From SUG1106 sp964651095 (GTDB lineage Bacteria; Bacillota; Clostridia; Peptostreptococcales; Anaerovoracaceae), in assembly GCA_964651095.1 (NCBI GenBank), contig CAZYWO010000111.1:1-6254 (forward strand): a stretch of 6,254 nucleotides of DNA. Direction: 5' to 3'. The notes below the pieces were generated by a model that worked only from the letters and a program-made list of their open reading frames with translations, made no database searches and had not been told where the DNA came from. The position numbers and the translations under genes were made by a program. Shown piece by piece: positions 1-6,254 of the stretch. The first letter of the stretch is position 1. Each line of letters begins with the position of its first letter.

Positions 1-12
1 CGGCGTTGCCGA

Positions 13-17
13 GAGGG
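13..17 (+). promoter_or_regulatory. Ribosome binding site of the secreted FN3 protein
   Basis: GAGGG lies 7 nt before the ATG at 25. It is a moderate Shine-Dalgarno match at normal spacing and supports that start over an upstream extension of the frame. No promoter can be assessed because only 24 bases precede the gene. Confidence 0.55.
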
Positions 18-24
18 CGAAATC

Positions 25-819
25 ATGAAACAGATATTAAAAAAGACAATTGCATTATGGCTGATTTTAAGTTTGATATTGTTAGGAACGGTTCATGCAA
101 CTGCTGCCACTTCACTTGCTAAAGTAACTGTGAGTGTAAAGCAGACCGGTAAAACTACCGCTGTTTTGTCGTGGAAAAAAATAAGCGGGGCTGACGGCTA
201 TGAGGTATACAGAAAGACGGGAGCCGCAGGCACATATAAAAAGATTAAGACTATTACCAATGGTAATACAGTTAAATATAGCGATACGAAACTTACCTTG
301 GGTAAAAAATATTATTATAAGGTCAGAGCCTACGATAAGACATCCAGTTCTACAGTCAAGGGTAAGTTCAGTTCTGTAAAAACAGTGACGTTGACTAATA
401 TGAAACCTGTATTTACAGTTTATTTGCCAACCTCGATAAATAAAAGCAAGGAGACTATAGTTATAACCTTGACTAATAACACCAAGAGCGATTCCTGTTA
501 TATCGACGGAGCGTTTGCCATCGAGGATTTAAACGAGGGAGGTAAAGTTTACAATGCGAAGATTATCAGTTATGAGAGACCGGAAAGCAATGTAAAAGGA
601 GAATTTTCCGGAAGCAAAAGGCTCACTATTAAGCCGGGAGAAAAAATCAGACTGACTTGCAAATTGGACAGCAGTTTTGACTATGACAGAACCAAGGTGC
701 AACTGACAACCTGCGTCAGATATAAACAGAAAGATTATGTAAGCGTGTATTCAACTAAAGAAAAAAACAGAATTTTTACCGCAGAAGAATATTATGACTA
801 TCTGATGGGTGAAGACTAA
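25..819 (+). CDS. Secreted protein with one fibronectin type III-like domain
   Basis: This 264-residue protein is probably exported; its function is not recognised. Residues 1-28 form a classical signal peptide: a basic start (K2, K6, K7), a hydrophobic core at about 9-21, and an Ala-Thr-Ala site near residue 27. No lipobox cysteine follows, so it is not a lipoprotein. Residues 31-124 read as a fibronectin type III beta-sandwich, with W50, the stretch GADGYEVYRK at 55-64, and YYYKVRAY at 96-103, the usual core strand; such domains commonly bind carbohydrate or protein at the cell surface. Residues 127-264 are polar, beta-rich and unassigned, with three cysteines (158, 212, 230). No sortase motif, C-terminal membrane segment or cell-wall-binding repeat is seen, so it may be released. 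The ATG at 25 is preceded by a modest ribosome binding site. The frame stays open to the window edge, but the signal peptide supports this start. The pcrA start lies 19 nt downstream. Confidence 0.85.
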   Translation: MKQILKKTIALWLILSLILLGTVHATAATSLAKVTVSVKQTGKTTAVLSWKKISGADGYEVYRKTGAAGTYKKIKTITNGNTVKYSDTKLTLGKKYYYKVRAYDKTSSSTVKGKFSSVKTVTLTNMKPVFTVYLPTSINKSKETIVITLTNNTKSDSCYIDGAFAIEDLNEGGKVYNAKIISYERPESNVKGEFSGSKRLTIKPGEKIRLTCKLDSSFDYDRTKVQLTTCVRYKQKDYVSVYSTKEKNRIFTAEEYYDYLMGED

Positions 820-826
820 TGCAAAT

Positions 827-833
827 AAAGGAG
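827..833 (+). promoter_or_regulatory. Ribosome binding site that decides the pcrA start
   Basis: AAAGGAG ends 5 nt before the ATG at 839. This places the helicase start at 839 rather than at the in-frame GTG at 809. The GTG lies inside the previous gene, has no comparable site, and would add ten residues ahead of the conserved N-terminus. Confidence 0.85.
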
Positions 834-838
834 AAAAA

Positions 839-3067
839 ATGAATTTAGACCATTTAAATAAGGAACAGCAAAAGGCGGCAATTCACGTAGAAGGGCCGCT
901 GCTTATTCTTGCAGGAGCAGGAAGCGGGAAGACGGCGACTATGACCCACAGAATTGCATACCTCATAGAGCAGGGAATAAGTCCCTTTAATATCCTTGCC
1001 GTAACCTTTACCAATAAGGCAGCAAAAGAAATGCGCGATCGTGTTGAAGCCCTGGTCGGAGCATGTCCGGGCATGTGGATAATGACTTTCCACGCCATGA
1101 GCCTGAGAATTTTGCGAGAACATTACGAAGCGGCAGGTTATGAAAAAAACTTTGTGGTGTACGACACAGTTGATCAGAAAACCATAATAAAGAACATCAT
1201 AAAAGAGCAAAATATAGATACAAAACAGTATCCGCAAGCATATCTTTCTGCGATTATCAGCAAACAGAAAGAGGCGGACGTAAATCCTGAAAAGTTTTTG
1301 GAACTGGAAGGAGAAAACTTTAAAAGTAAGATAATATATAACGTATATAAAGAGTATCAACGCCAGTTAAAAGCCAATAACGCGATGGACTTTGACGATT
1401 TGCTGGTCAATGCGCTTCATGTGTTGAAAAATAGCAAGGCGGCTTTGGAAGAATACCAAAGACGTTTTCAGTATATAATGGTAGACGAGTATCAGGATAC
1501 CAACCACATTCAATACGAAATTATAAGACTGATAGCTCAGGAACATAATAACCTTTGCGTAGTGGGAGATGATGACCAGTGTATCTACCAGTGGCGCGGC
1601 GCAGATATTAGAAATATATTGGACTTTGAAAAGGACTTTCCTGCCGCTAAGATCATAAAGCTGGAACAGAATTATCGTTCATGCGGAAATATCCTTGCGG
1701 CGGCACATTCTGTCATAAGGAACAATAAGGGGCGTAAAGCAAAAAAACTTTGGACTGATAAAGAGGACGGAGATAAAATCGTATATAAACGAGCTGACAG
1801 CGATAAAGAGGAGGCATATTACATAGCGCAGGAAATAGACTTGCTTTCGGCAAACAGAAGTTACGACGATTTCGCTGTGCTGTACAGAACCAACGCCCAA
1901 TCAAGGCTTTTTGAAGACGCTCTGAAGCGCAGACATATACCTTATCAAATTTTGTCAGGTTTCAGTTTCTATGAGAGAAAGGAAACTAAAGACATGATTT
2001 GTTATATGCGTCTTGTGGTAAACCCGGCTGACGATTTAGCGTTAAAACGAATAATCAACGAACCCAAACGGGGGATAGGATCAACCACTCTCGGCAAACT
2101 GGATGCTTTGGCGCGAGTGAACGGGCAATCAATGTTTGAAACTCTGACCCAGCAGGAGGTCGTTTACAGTCTCCCGGCAAAGGCATCAGGAGCAGTCAAA
2201 GCCATGGTGGAAGTTATTTTGCTGTGTCAACAGGAAAAGGATAATTTGAGAGTTTCCGACATATATGATAATTTACTGGTTAAGACCGGATATTTGGGCG
2301 CTTTGGAAGCTGAAAATACTGTGGAAGCGGAAAGCCGCATAGAAAATCTCTTGGATTTTAAATCGTTTATTTACGATTATGAAGAAGAAAAAGCAAAGAC
2401 AGAGGAAAAAGCTACCATAGAAGAATTCCTCGAAAGAGTGGCAACCGACAGCGATACAGATAAATACGATAACGAATCAGGAAAAGTTACTCTGATGACT
2501 ATGCACAGCGCTAAAGGTCTTGAGTTCCCTGTGGTATTCATCCCGGGCATGGAAGATGGACTTTTCCCAAGCTATCGTTCGATGGACAGTGAAACCGGAC
2601 TTGAAGAAGAACGCAGATTATGTTATGTAGGCATGACGAGGGCAAAAGAAAAACTTTTTTTAACCGGTGCGGCGTACAGAGTTCTTTATGGTCAGGGCGA
2701 TTACACCAGAGAATCGACTTTCCTCAAGGAACTGGAAAAAACTTTGTTTGACGAGGCGGGAGATACGGTTTATCAGCCTGGCGGAAGAACTAATAATAAG
2801 CTTGGCATAAGCACAGGAAGTCTTGACGGCTTTGCGCAAAGCCCATACAAACCTTATCAATACGATCCGTTAAAATATGCAAAGCAGGCTGCCAAGGAAA
2901 GCGCTAAAGGCAGCAGCGAGGTATTTCAGGTGGGAGATGAGGTAACTCATGGAAAGTTTGGGCACGGAATGGTTGTTGAAGTAGATGCTAAGACTGTTAC
3001 CGTTATTTTTGACGAAGCAGGCTCTAAGAAACTTGCTAAGGGAATTGCGCCTATTAAAAAGGTATAA
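839..3067 (+). CDS. pcrA: ATP-dependent DNA helicase PcrA (UvrD/Rep family, SF1A)
   Basis: PcrA is the Gram-positive counterpart of UvrD: a cytoplasmic 3'-5' ATP-driven helicase acting in nucleotide excision repair, rolling-circle plasmid replication, removal of RecA filaments and relief of replication-transcription conflicts. The 742-residue product has the family's usual length and all its motifs in order: a Q-motif region near the start (LNKEQQKAA), Walker A GAGSGKT with K31, motif Ia TFTNKAAKEM, motif II DEYQDTN at 216-222, motif III GDDDQCIYQWRGAD at 243-256, motif IV LEQNYRS at 275-281, motif V from H556 (HSAKGLEF), and motif VI at 589-606 (YVGMTRAKEKL). Residues from about 696 to the end (FQVGDEVTHGKFGHG onward) form the Tudor-like domain that in PcrA contacts RNA polymerase. 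Nothing is truncated. ligA follows after 36 nt, the usual Firmicutes pcrA-ligA arrangement. Assignment as PcrA rather than RecB or AddA rests on length, motif spacing and the Tudor tail. Confidence 0.97.
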   Translation: MNLDHLNKEQQKAAIHVEGPLLILAGAGSGKTATMTHRIAYLIEQGISPFNILAVTFTNKAAKEMRDRVEALVGACPGMWIMTFHAMSLRILREHYEAAGYEKNFVVYDTVDQKTIIKNIIKEQNIDTKQYPQAYLSAIISKQKEADVNPEKFLELEGENFKSKIIYNVYKEYQRQLKANNAMDFDDLLVNALHVLKNSKAALEEYQRRFQYIMVDEYQDTNHIQYEIIRLIAQEHNNLCVVGDDDQCIYQWRGADIRNILDFEKDFPAAKIIKLEQNYRSCGNILAAAHSVIRNNKGRKAKKLWTDKEDGDKIVYKRADSDKEEAYYIAQEIDLLSANRSYDDFAVLYRTNAQSRLFEDALKRRHIPYQILSGFSFYERKETKDMICYMRLVVNPADDLALKRIINEPKRGIGSTTLGKLDALARVNGQSMFETLTQQEVVYSLPAKASGAVKAMVEVILLCQQEKDNLRVSDIYDNLLVKTGYLGALEAENTVEAESRIENLLDFKSFIYDYEEEKAKTEEKATIEEFLERVATDSDTDKYDNESGKVTLMTMHSAKGLEFPVVFIPGMEDGLFPSYRSMDSETGLEEERRLCYVGMTRAKEKLFLTGAAYRVLYGQGDYTRESTFLKELEKTLFDEAGDTVYQPGGRTNNKLGISTGSLDGFAQSPYKPYQYDPLKYAKQAAKESAKGSSEVFQVGDEVTHGKFGHGMVVEVDAKTVTVIFDEAGSKKLAKGIAPIKKV

Positions 3068-3091
3068 AAGTGAATCTGAAATCTGAAAGAC

Positions 3092-3097
3092 GGAGGG
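3092..3097 (+). promoter_or_regulatory. Ribosome binding site for the GTG start of ligA
   Basis: GGAGGG ends 6 nt before the GTG at 3104. An in-frame TGA at 3071 blocks any longer start, and the next in-frame ATG, at 3143, lacks an equally good site and would cut into domain Ia. The strong site therefore supports the non-ATG start. Confidence 0.85.
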
Positions 3098-3103
3098 AAA
3101 AAG

Positions 3104-5095
3104 GTGACTGACCTTAAAGATAAAAAAGAAAAAATTGAACAGATGAGGGAACTGATAACTGTTCTCAACGATGCAGCCAGAGCTTACTATCAGGAAAGCC
3201 GCGAAATTATGTCCAACTATGAATATGACAGACTGTATGACAGCCTTGAAAATTTGGAGAAAAAAACAGGAATTACATTGTCGGGCAGCCCTACGGTCAG
3301 AGTTGGTTATGAAGTTCTTTCCGATCTGCCTAAAGAAGCCCATCCATCTAAAATGCTTTCATTAGATAAGACTAAAGACACAGAACAGCTTAAAAGCTGG
3401 TTGGGAAATCAGGAAGGTGTGATTTCGTGGAAACTGGACGGGCTGACTATCGTATTGACTTATGAGTCAGGCAAGCTTGTTAAGGCGGTAACTCGCGGCA
3501 ATGGAGAAGTGGGTGAGGTTATTACAAATAATGCCAAGGTATTTTCTAATTTGCCAATCGCCATTGATTTTAAAGGCAGTTTAGTGCTTAGAGGTGAAGC
3601 TGTAATCTCTTATGAAGATTTTGAAAAAATAAATGAAAGTATAAGCGATGAAAGCTCCAAATATAAGAATCCGAGAAATCTCTGTTCAGGCTCGGTACGA
3701 CAGCTTAACAATGAAATAACTGCTAAAAGACACGTGGGCTTTTATGCTTTTGCACTGGTATCTGCGGAAGGTCTGGAATTCAAGACAAGAACCGAACAGT
3801 TTGACTGGCTTAAAGGACAGGGATTTAATGTAGTTGAGCATAAGAGGGTTGACGGAGAAAATCTGATCGAAACAGTTCAATGGTTTGCTGACAAAGTAAA
3901 GGATAACATAATTCCATCCGATGGGCTGGTTGTCAGCTTTAACGATATAGAATACGGCAAGGCTCTGGGAGAAACGGCAAAATTTCCAAGAGACTCTATT
4001 GCGTTTAAGTGGCGCGATGAAATCCGAGAAACAAACCTTTCTGAAATCGAGTGGAGCGCGTCGAGAACGGGGCTTATTAACCCAATTGCAATTTTTGAAC
4101 CGGTGGAACTGGAGGGGACTACTGTAAGCAGGGCTTCAGTGCATAACATCAGCGTTATGAGGGATTTAAAATTGGGAATAGGCGATACGATTACAGTTTA
4201 TAAAGCTAACATGATTATACCGCAGATTGCCGATAATCTGACGCAGAGCGACAATATTGAAATACCCGACAAATGTCCGGTATGTGGAACGGAAACCTAT
4301 ATACATGATGAAAACGGGGTACAAACCTTATTTTGCCCTAATCCTAAATGTTTGGCAAAACAGATTAAAAGCTTTACCCATTTCGTATCAAGAGATGCCA
4401 TGAATATGGAAGGCTTGTCGGAAATGACTCTGGAAAAACTCATTGCAAAGGGTTTGGTGAAGGAACTTGCCGACCTTTTTCATATAGAGAAATTCAGAGA
4501 TGAAATAATCGAGATGGAAGGCTTTGGGGAAAAGTCCTTTGAGAACTTATGTAAGTCTGTTGAAAAAGCTCGTAATACTACTGTGCAGAGGTTTTTATAT
4601 AGTCTGGGTATCCCAAATATTGGGACCGCCAATGCTCGTCTTATCGCTAAATTTTGTAAAAACCGGTGGGAAAAAGTGCGAAATTTAACGAAAGAAGAAC
4701 TTGTTTCCATAGATGGAATCGGCGATATTATGGCAGATGCTTTTGTAAGTTTTTTTGCAAATCCTGAAAAAGAAAAAATAGTTGCAGACCTTTTAAATGA
4801 AGTCAGCCTTGATGAAAGCTTTGAATCCGAGGGTACCGCTTTAGAAGGTCTGACCTTCGTAATAACAGGCTCATTAAATTACTACGATAACAGAGATAGT
4901 TTAAAAGCGGCAATCGAGAGGGCCGGAGGAAAGGTTGCCGGTTCAGTCAGCGCTAAGACCAGTTATCTTATAAACAACGACCTTCTTTCCACTTCAGGCA
5001 AGAATAAGAAGGCAAAGGAACTGGGAATTAAAATAATAGATGAAGAAACAATTAAAGATTGGTTAGAAGCAGGAGTGATTGAAGAAAATGCTTAA
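3104..5095 (+). CDS. ligA: NAD+-dependent DNA ligase, LigA type, with divergent cofactor-pocket residues
   Basis: LigA seals 3'-OH/5'-phosphate nicks in DNA, using NAD+ to adenylate an active-site lysine; it joins Okazaki fragments and completes repair. The 663 residues match the full family layout (E. coli LigA has 671). Domain Ia contains YEYDRL at 39-44. The adenylation domain has the KLDG motif with nucleophile K110, RGE at 163-165, NPRN at 189-192 with R199, DG at 273-274, and K302 in AFKW. An OB fold follows, then a four-cysteine zinc finger (C391, C394, C411, C416), helix-hairpin-helix repeats at about 430-570, and a C-terminal BRCT domain from about 580 to 660. By hand alignment to E. 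coli, several cofactor-pocket positions differ: H23 to Y29, D32 to N38, E113 to S108, D138 to N133 and K290 to S278. The divergence looks lineage-wide rather than degenerate, because every domain is intact. The gene starts at GTG and its end overlaps the next gene by 8 nt. Confidence 0.95.
   Translation: MTDLKDKKEKIEQMRELITVLNDAARAYYQESREIMSNYEYDRLYDSLENLEKKTGITLSGSPTVRVGYEVLSDLPKEAHPSKMLSLDKTKDTEQLKSWLGNQEGVISWKLDGLTIVLTYESGKLVKAVTRGNGEVGEVITNNAKVFSNLPIAIDFKGSLVLRGEAVISYEDFEKINESISDESSKYKNPRNLCSGSVRQLNNEITAKRHVGFYAFALVSAEGLEFKTRTEQFDWLKGQGFNVVEHKRVDGENLIETVQWFADKVKDNIIPSDGLVVSFNDIEYGKALGETAKFPRDSIAFKWRDEIRETNLSEIEWSASRTGLINPIAIFEPVELEGTTVSRASVHNISVMRDLKLGIGDTITVYKANMIIPQIADNLTQSDNIEIPDKCPVCGTETYIHDENGVQTLFCPNPKCLAKQIKSFTHFVSRDAMNMEGLSEMTLEKLIAKGLVKELADLFHIEKFRDEIIEMEGFGEKSFENLCKSVEKARNTTVQRFLYSLGIPNIGTANARLIAKFCKNRWEKVRNLTKEELVSIDGIGDIMADAFVSFFANPEKEKIVADLLNEVSLDESFESEGTALEGLTFVITGSLNYYDNRDSLKAAIERAGGKVAGSVSAKTSYLINNDLLSTSGKNKKAKELGIKIIDEETIKDWLEAGVIEENA
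5071..5075 (+). promoter_or_regulatory. Likely ribosome binding site of the AIR-synthase-like gene, inside ligA
   Basis: AGGAG lies within the last codons of ligA, 12 nt before the ATG at 5088 and only 3 nt before an in-frame TTG at 5079. Neither spacing is ideal. The ATG is preferred because ATG is the stronger start codon and because coupling to termination of ligA at 5095 could compensate for the long spacing. Confidence 0.5.
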
Positions 5096-6083
5096 TGTAG
5101 GCAAATTAGACAGCGATTTATTGAAAAAGGCGGTAATAGATAAGATTACATTCAGACGCCCGGAAGTGCTGGTGCGTGCAGGTGTAGGAGAGGATTGCGC
5201 CGTAATTGATTTAGGAGAATACGAGTGTGTCATGTCCACCGACCCGATAACGGCGGCAGTAAGTGAGATAGGGAAATTAGCTATTCATATATCGTGCAAC
5301 GATATCGCTTCCAATGGCATTGAGCCGGTGGGAATTATGCTGGCAGTCATGCTTCCCGTTGGTACTACAGAAGAAGACGTGGAAACTATAATGAGTCAGG
5401 CGGCACAAGCCGCTAAGACATGCAGGGTCGAGATTATAGGCGGACATACGGAAGTTACGCCGGCAGTGAATAAACCTGTAATCGTATCTACAGCGGTCGG
5501 CAAAGGTAAAAAGTGGCAGTCGGCTTCGGCAGGAAATATTAAAGAAGGCGACTTTATCATAATGACTAAGAACGCAGGCCTTGAAGGAACAGGAATTATT
5601 GCAGGTGATTATGAAGAGGAACTTTTAAAATTCCTTACCCGCGAAGAAATTGAAGCTGCAAAAGAAATGTTAGAGCACGTGAGCGTTGTGACCGACGGCG
5701 TGGTAGCCGGGTCTATCGGTACCAACGGCATGCACGACGTTACCGAAGGCGGAATTTTAGGCGCAATATGGGAGATGTGTCAGATTGGAAATGTCGGTGC
5801 GGAAGTCTGGGGTGACGAAGTGCCTGTATCAGAAGTTACAAGGAAAATTTGCCGCCACTACGGAATCGAATATATGCGTCTGATTTCCAGTGGATGTATG
5901 CTCATTATGTCCCAGCCGGAAAAGAAAGATGAAATTATTGAGAAGCTGGAAGCATCAGGTGTACCTGCTAAAGTTATAGGTAAGATTGTGCCGGCGGAAG
6001 AGGGGCTTTTCGTAATGGAAAAAGGCGTACGCAAACCGATAGAACCGCCTAAAGCAGATGAGCTTTATAAGGTAGTAAAGTAA
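5088..6083 (+). CDS. AIR synthase / HypE-like family protein, substrate unknown
   Basis: This cytoplasmic protein of 331 residues belongs to the PurM/HypE/ThiL/SelD fold family, whose members bind ATP and phosphorylate or dehydrate small molecules or peptide ends. The N-terminal AIRS domain shows GEDCAV at 34-39, STDPI at 50-54, NDIASNG at 71-77 and GGHTEV at 118-123, which line the nucleotide and metal site in relatives. The C-terminal AIRS domain carries MHDVTEGG at 215-222. The length equals HypE (about 336 in E. coli), but the protein ends in LYKVVK and lacks the C-terminal cysteine that HypE uses to carry the carbamoyl/cyano group, and no other hyp genes are nearby. It is therefore not a canonical hydrogenase maturation protein. 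PurM and ThiL are possible by fold only, and I would not assign either. The start overlaps the end of ligA by 8 nt, which suggests translational coupling. An alternative TTG start at 5079 would add three residues. Confidence 0.85.
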   Translation: MLNVGKLDSDLLKKAVIDKITFRRPEVLVRAGVGEDCAVIDLGEYECVMSTDPITAAVSEIGKLAIHISCNDIASNGIEPVGIMLAVMLPVGTTEEDVETIMSQAAQAAKTCRVEIIGGHTEVTPAVNKPVIVSTAVGKGKKWQSASAGNIKEGDFIIMTKNAGLEGTGIIAGDYEEELLKFLTREEIEAAKEMLEHVSVVTDGVVAGSIGTNGMHDVTEGGILGAIWEMCQIGNVGAEVWGDEVPVSEVTRKICRHYGIEYMRLISSGCMLIMSQPEKKDEIIEKLEASGVPAKVIGKIVPAEEGLFVMEKGVRKPIEPPKADELYKVVK

Positions 6084-6105
6084 AATTGTTAAGAGAAATT
6101 AAAAA

Positions 6106-6210
6106 ATGTCGACAAGAACTATAAAAACGGCTCTGTGTCAAATGTTGGGGTGGAGCGAAAATAAATCGATTAATTGCGGGTGGCAGATAAAAATGCCACC
6201 GAGAGTGTGA
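6106..6210 (+). other. Short 34-codon frame; possible disrupted gene start
   Basis: An ATG at 6106 opens a frame of 34 codons ending at TGA 6208-6210. Its first thirteen residues (MSTRTIKTALCQM) resemble the first beta strand of carbon-nitrogen hydrolases (nitrilase superfamily), which often begin with a K-x-A-L-x-Q-M pattern. The rest does not continue convincingly as that family, and only a weak purine run (AAGAGAAA at 6091-6098) serves as a ribosome binding site. It may be chance, a truncated or frameshifted gene, or a gene start joined to insertion-sequence DNA at 6129. Confidence 0.25.
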
Positions 6211-6254
6211 ACAAAAGTCTGTAAATGCAGATCTTCCATGATAATGATTGGGCT
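6129..6254. mobile_element. Possible terminal end of an ISL3-family insertion sequence, cut by the window edge
   Basis: The sequence from 6129 (GGCTCTGTGTCAAATGTTGG, continuing GGTGG) resembles, from memory, the terminal inverted repeats of ISL3-family elements, which typically begin GGCTCTTTGTCAA. The eight bases before it, ATAAAAAC at 6121-6128, would be the target duplication expected for this family, but the other copy lies outside the window. ATGs at 6225 and 6238 open frames that run off the edge about 100 bases from the putative end, a distance that could suit a transposase start; too few codons are visible to test this. The other end and the transposase are not visible, so the call rests on the terminal motif alone. 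Confidence 0.38.
6179..6200. repeat. 7-bp perfect inverted repeat (hairpin) with 8-nt loop
   Basis: GGTGGCA (6179-6185) and TGCCACC (6194-6200) are exact reverse complements around GATAAAAA. The stem is GC-rich, but the following bases are GAGAGTGTGA rather than a T run on the + strand, so it is not an intrinsic terminator in that direction. If an insertion sequence begins at 6129, this would be a subterminal hairpin upstream of its transposase. Confidence 0.6.

Noticed and set aside
809..838. In-frame GTG at 809 as an earlier pcrA start
   Set aside because: It overlaps the upstream gene, has no suitable ribosome binding site, and adds ten residues unlike the PcrA N-terminus. The ATG at 839 has AAAGGAG at good spacing.
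854..1360. 168-codon open frame on the reverse strand within pcrA
   Set aside because: It lies wholly opposite strongly conserved helicase motifs, its translation is low-complexity and rich in Phe, Ile and Cys, and it has no family resemblance, so it is a shadow of the coding strand.
3074..3087. Tandem direct repeat ATCTGAA x2 between pcrA and ligA
   Set aside because: Two 7-base copies in a 36-base gap are too short to call a regulatory site or repeat element.
2870..3343. 157-codon open frame on the reverse strand spanning the pcrA-ligA junction
   Set aside because: Its translation is Phe- and Ser-rich, as expected from the complement of Lys/Glu-rich coding sequence, and it spans two real genes.
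6107..6114. Palindrome TGTCGACA downstream of the last gene
   Set aside because: An 8-bp palindrome is expected by chance, and no second copy or promoter context supports an operator.
6120..6125. TATAAA as a -10 promoter element
   Set aside because: No -35-like hexamer lies 16-18 bases upstream, and such AT-rich hexamers are common in this sequence.
6179..6200. Inverted repeat as an intrinsic terminator for the operon
   Set aside because: There is no T run after the stem on the + strand, and it lies about 95 bases past the last stop, inside the possible insertion sequence.

Overview
The window looks like chromosomal DNA of a Gram-positive anaerobe of the class Clostridia, most plausibly Lachnospiraceae or a related family. 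This is an inference from the AT-leaning codon use, the strong AGGAG-type ribosome binding sites, the pcrA-ligA gene pair typical of Firmicutes, and the style of the secreted fibronectin-type-III protein. No ribosomal RNA or other firm taxonomic marker is present.

Four complete genes lie head to tail on the + strand and fill about 97% of the sequence. First is a secreted protein with one fibronectin-III-like domain (25-819). Next is the superfamily 1 DNA helicase PcrA (839-3067), then an NAD+-dependent DNA ligase of the LigA type (3104-5095), and last an AIR-synthase/HypE-like protein of unknown substrate (5088-6083). Spacings are 19 nt, 36 nt and an 8-nt overlap, with no terminator-like hairpin between genes, so co-transcription is likely. 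PcrA and LigA form a DNA repair and replication pair: the helicase unwinds or clears DNA and the ligase seals nicks. The secreted protein and the AIR-synthase-like protein have no obvious functional tie to that pair.

The last 171 bases (6084-6254) hold no complete recognisable gene. A sequence starting at 6129 resembles the end of an ISL3-family insertion sequence. An alternative reading is a short 34-codon frame from 6106 whose first residues resemble the start of a carbon-nitrogen hydrolase. The window ends before either can be settled.

The genes are ordinary housekeeping types and no new defence or mobile system is visible. The two points most worth a second look are the LigA, which departs from the E. 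coli enzyme at several cofactor-pocket positions while keeping the catalytic lysine, and the possible insertion-sequence boundary at the 3' end.
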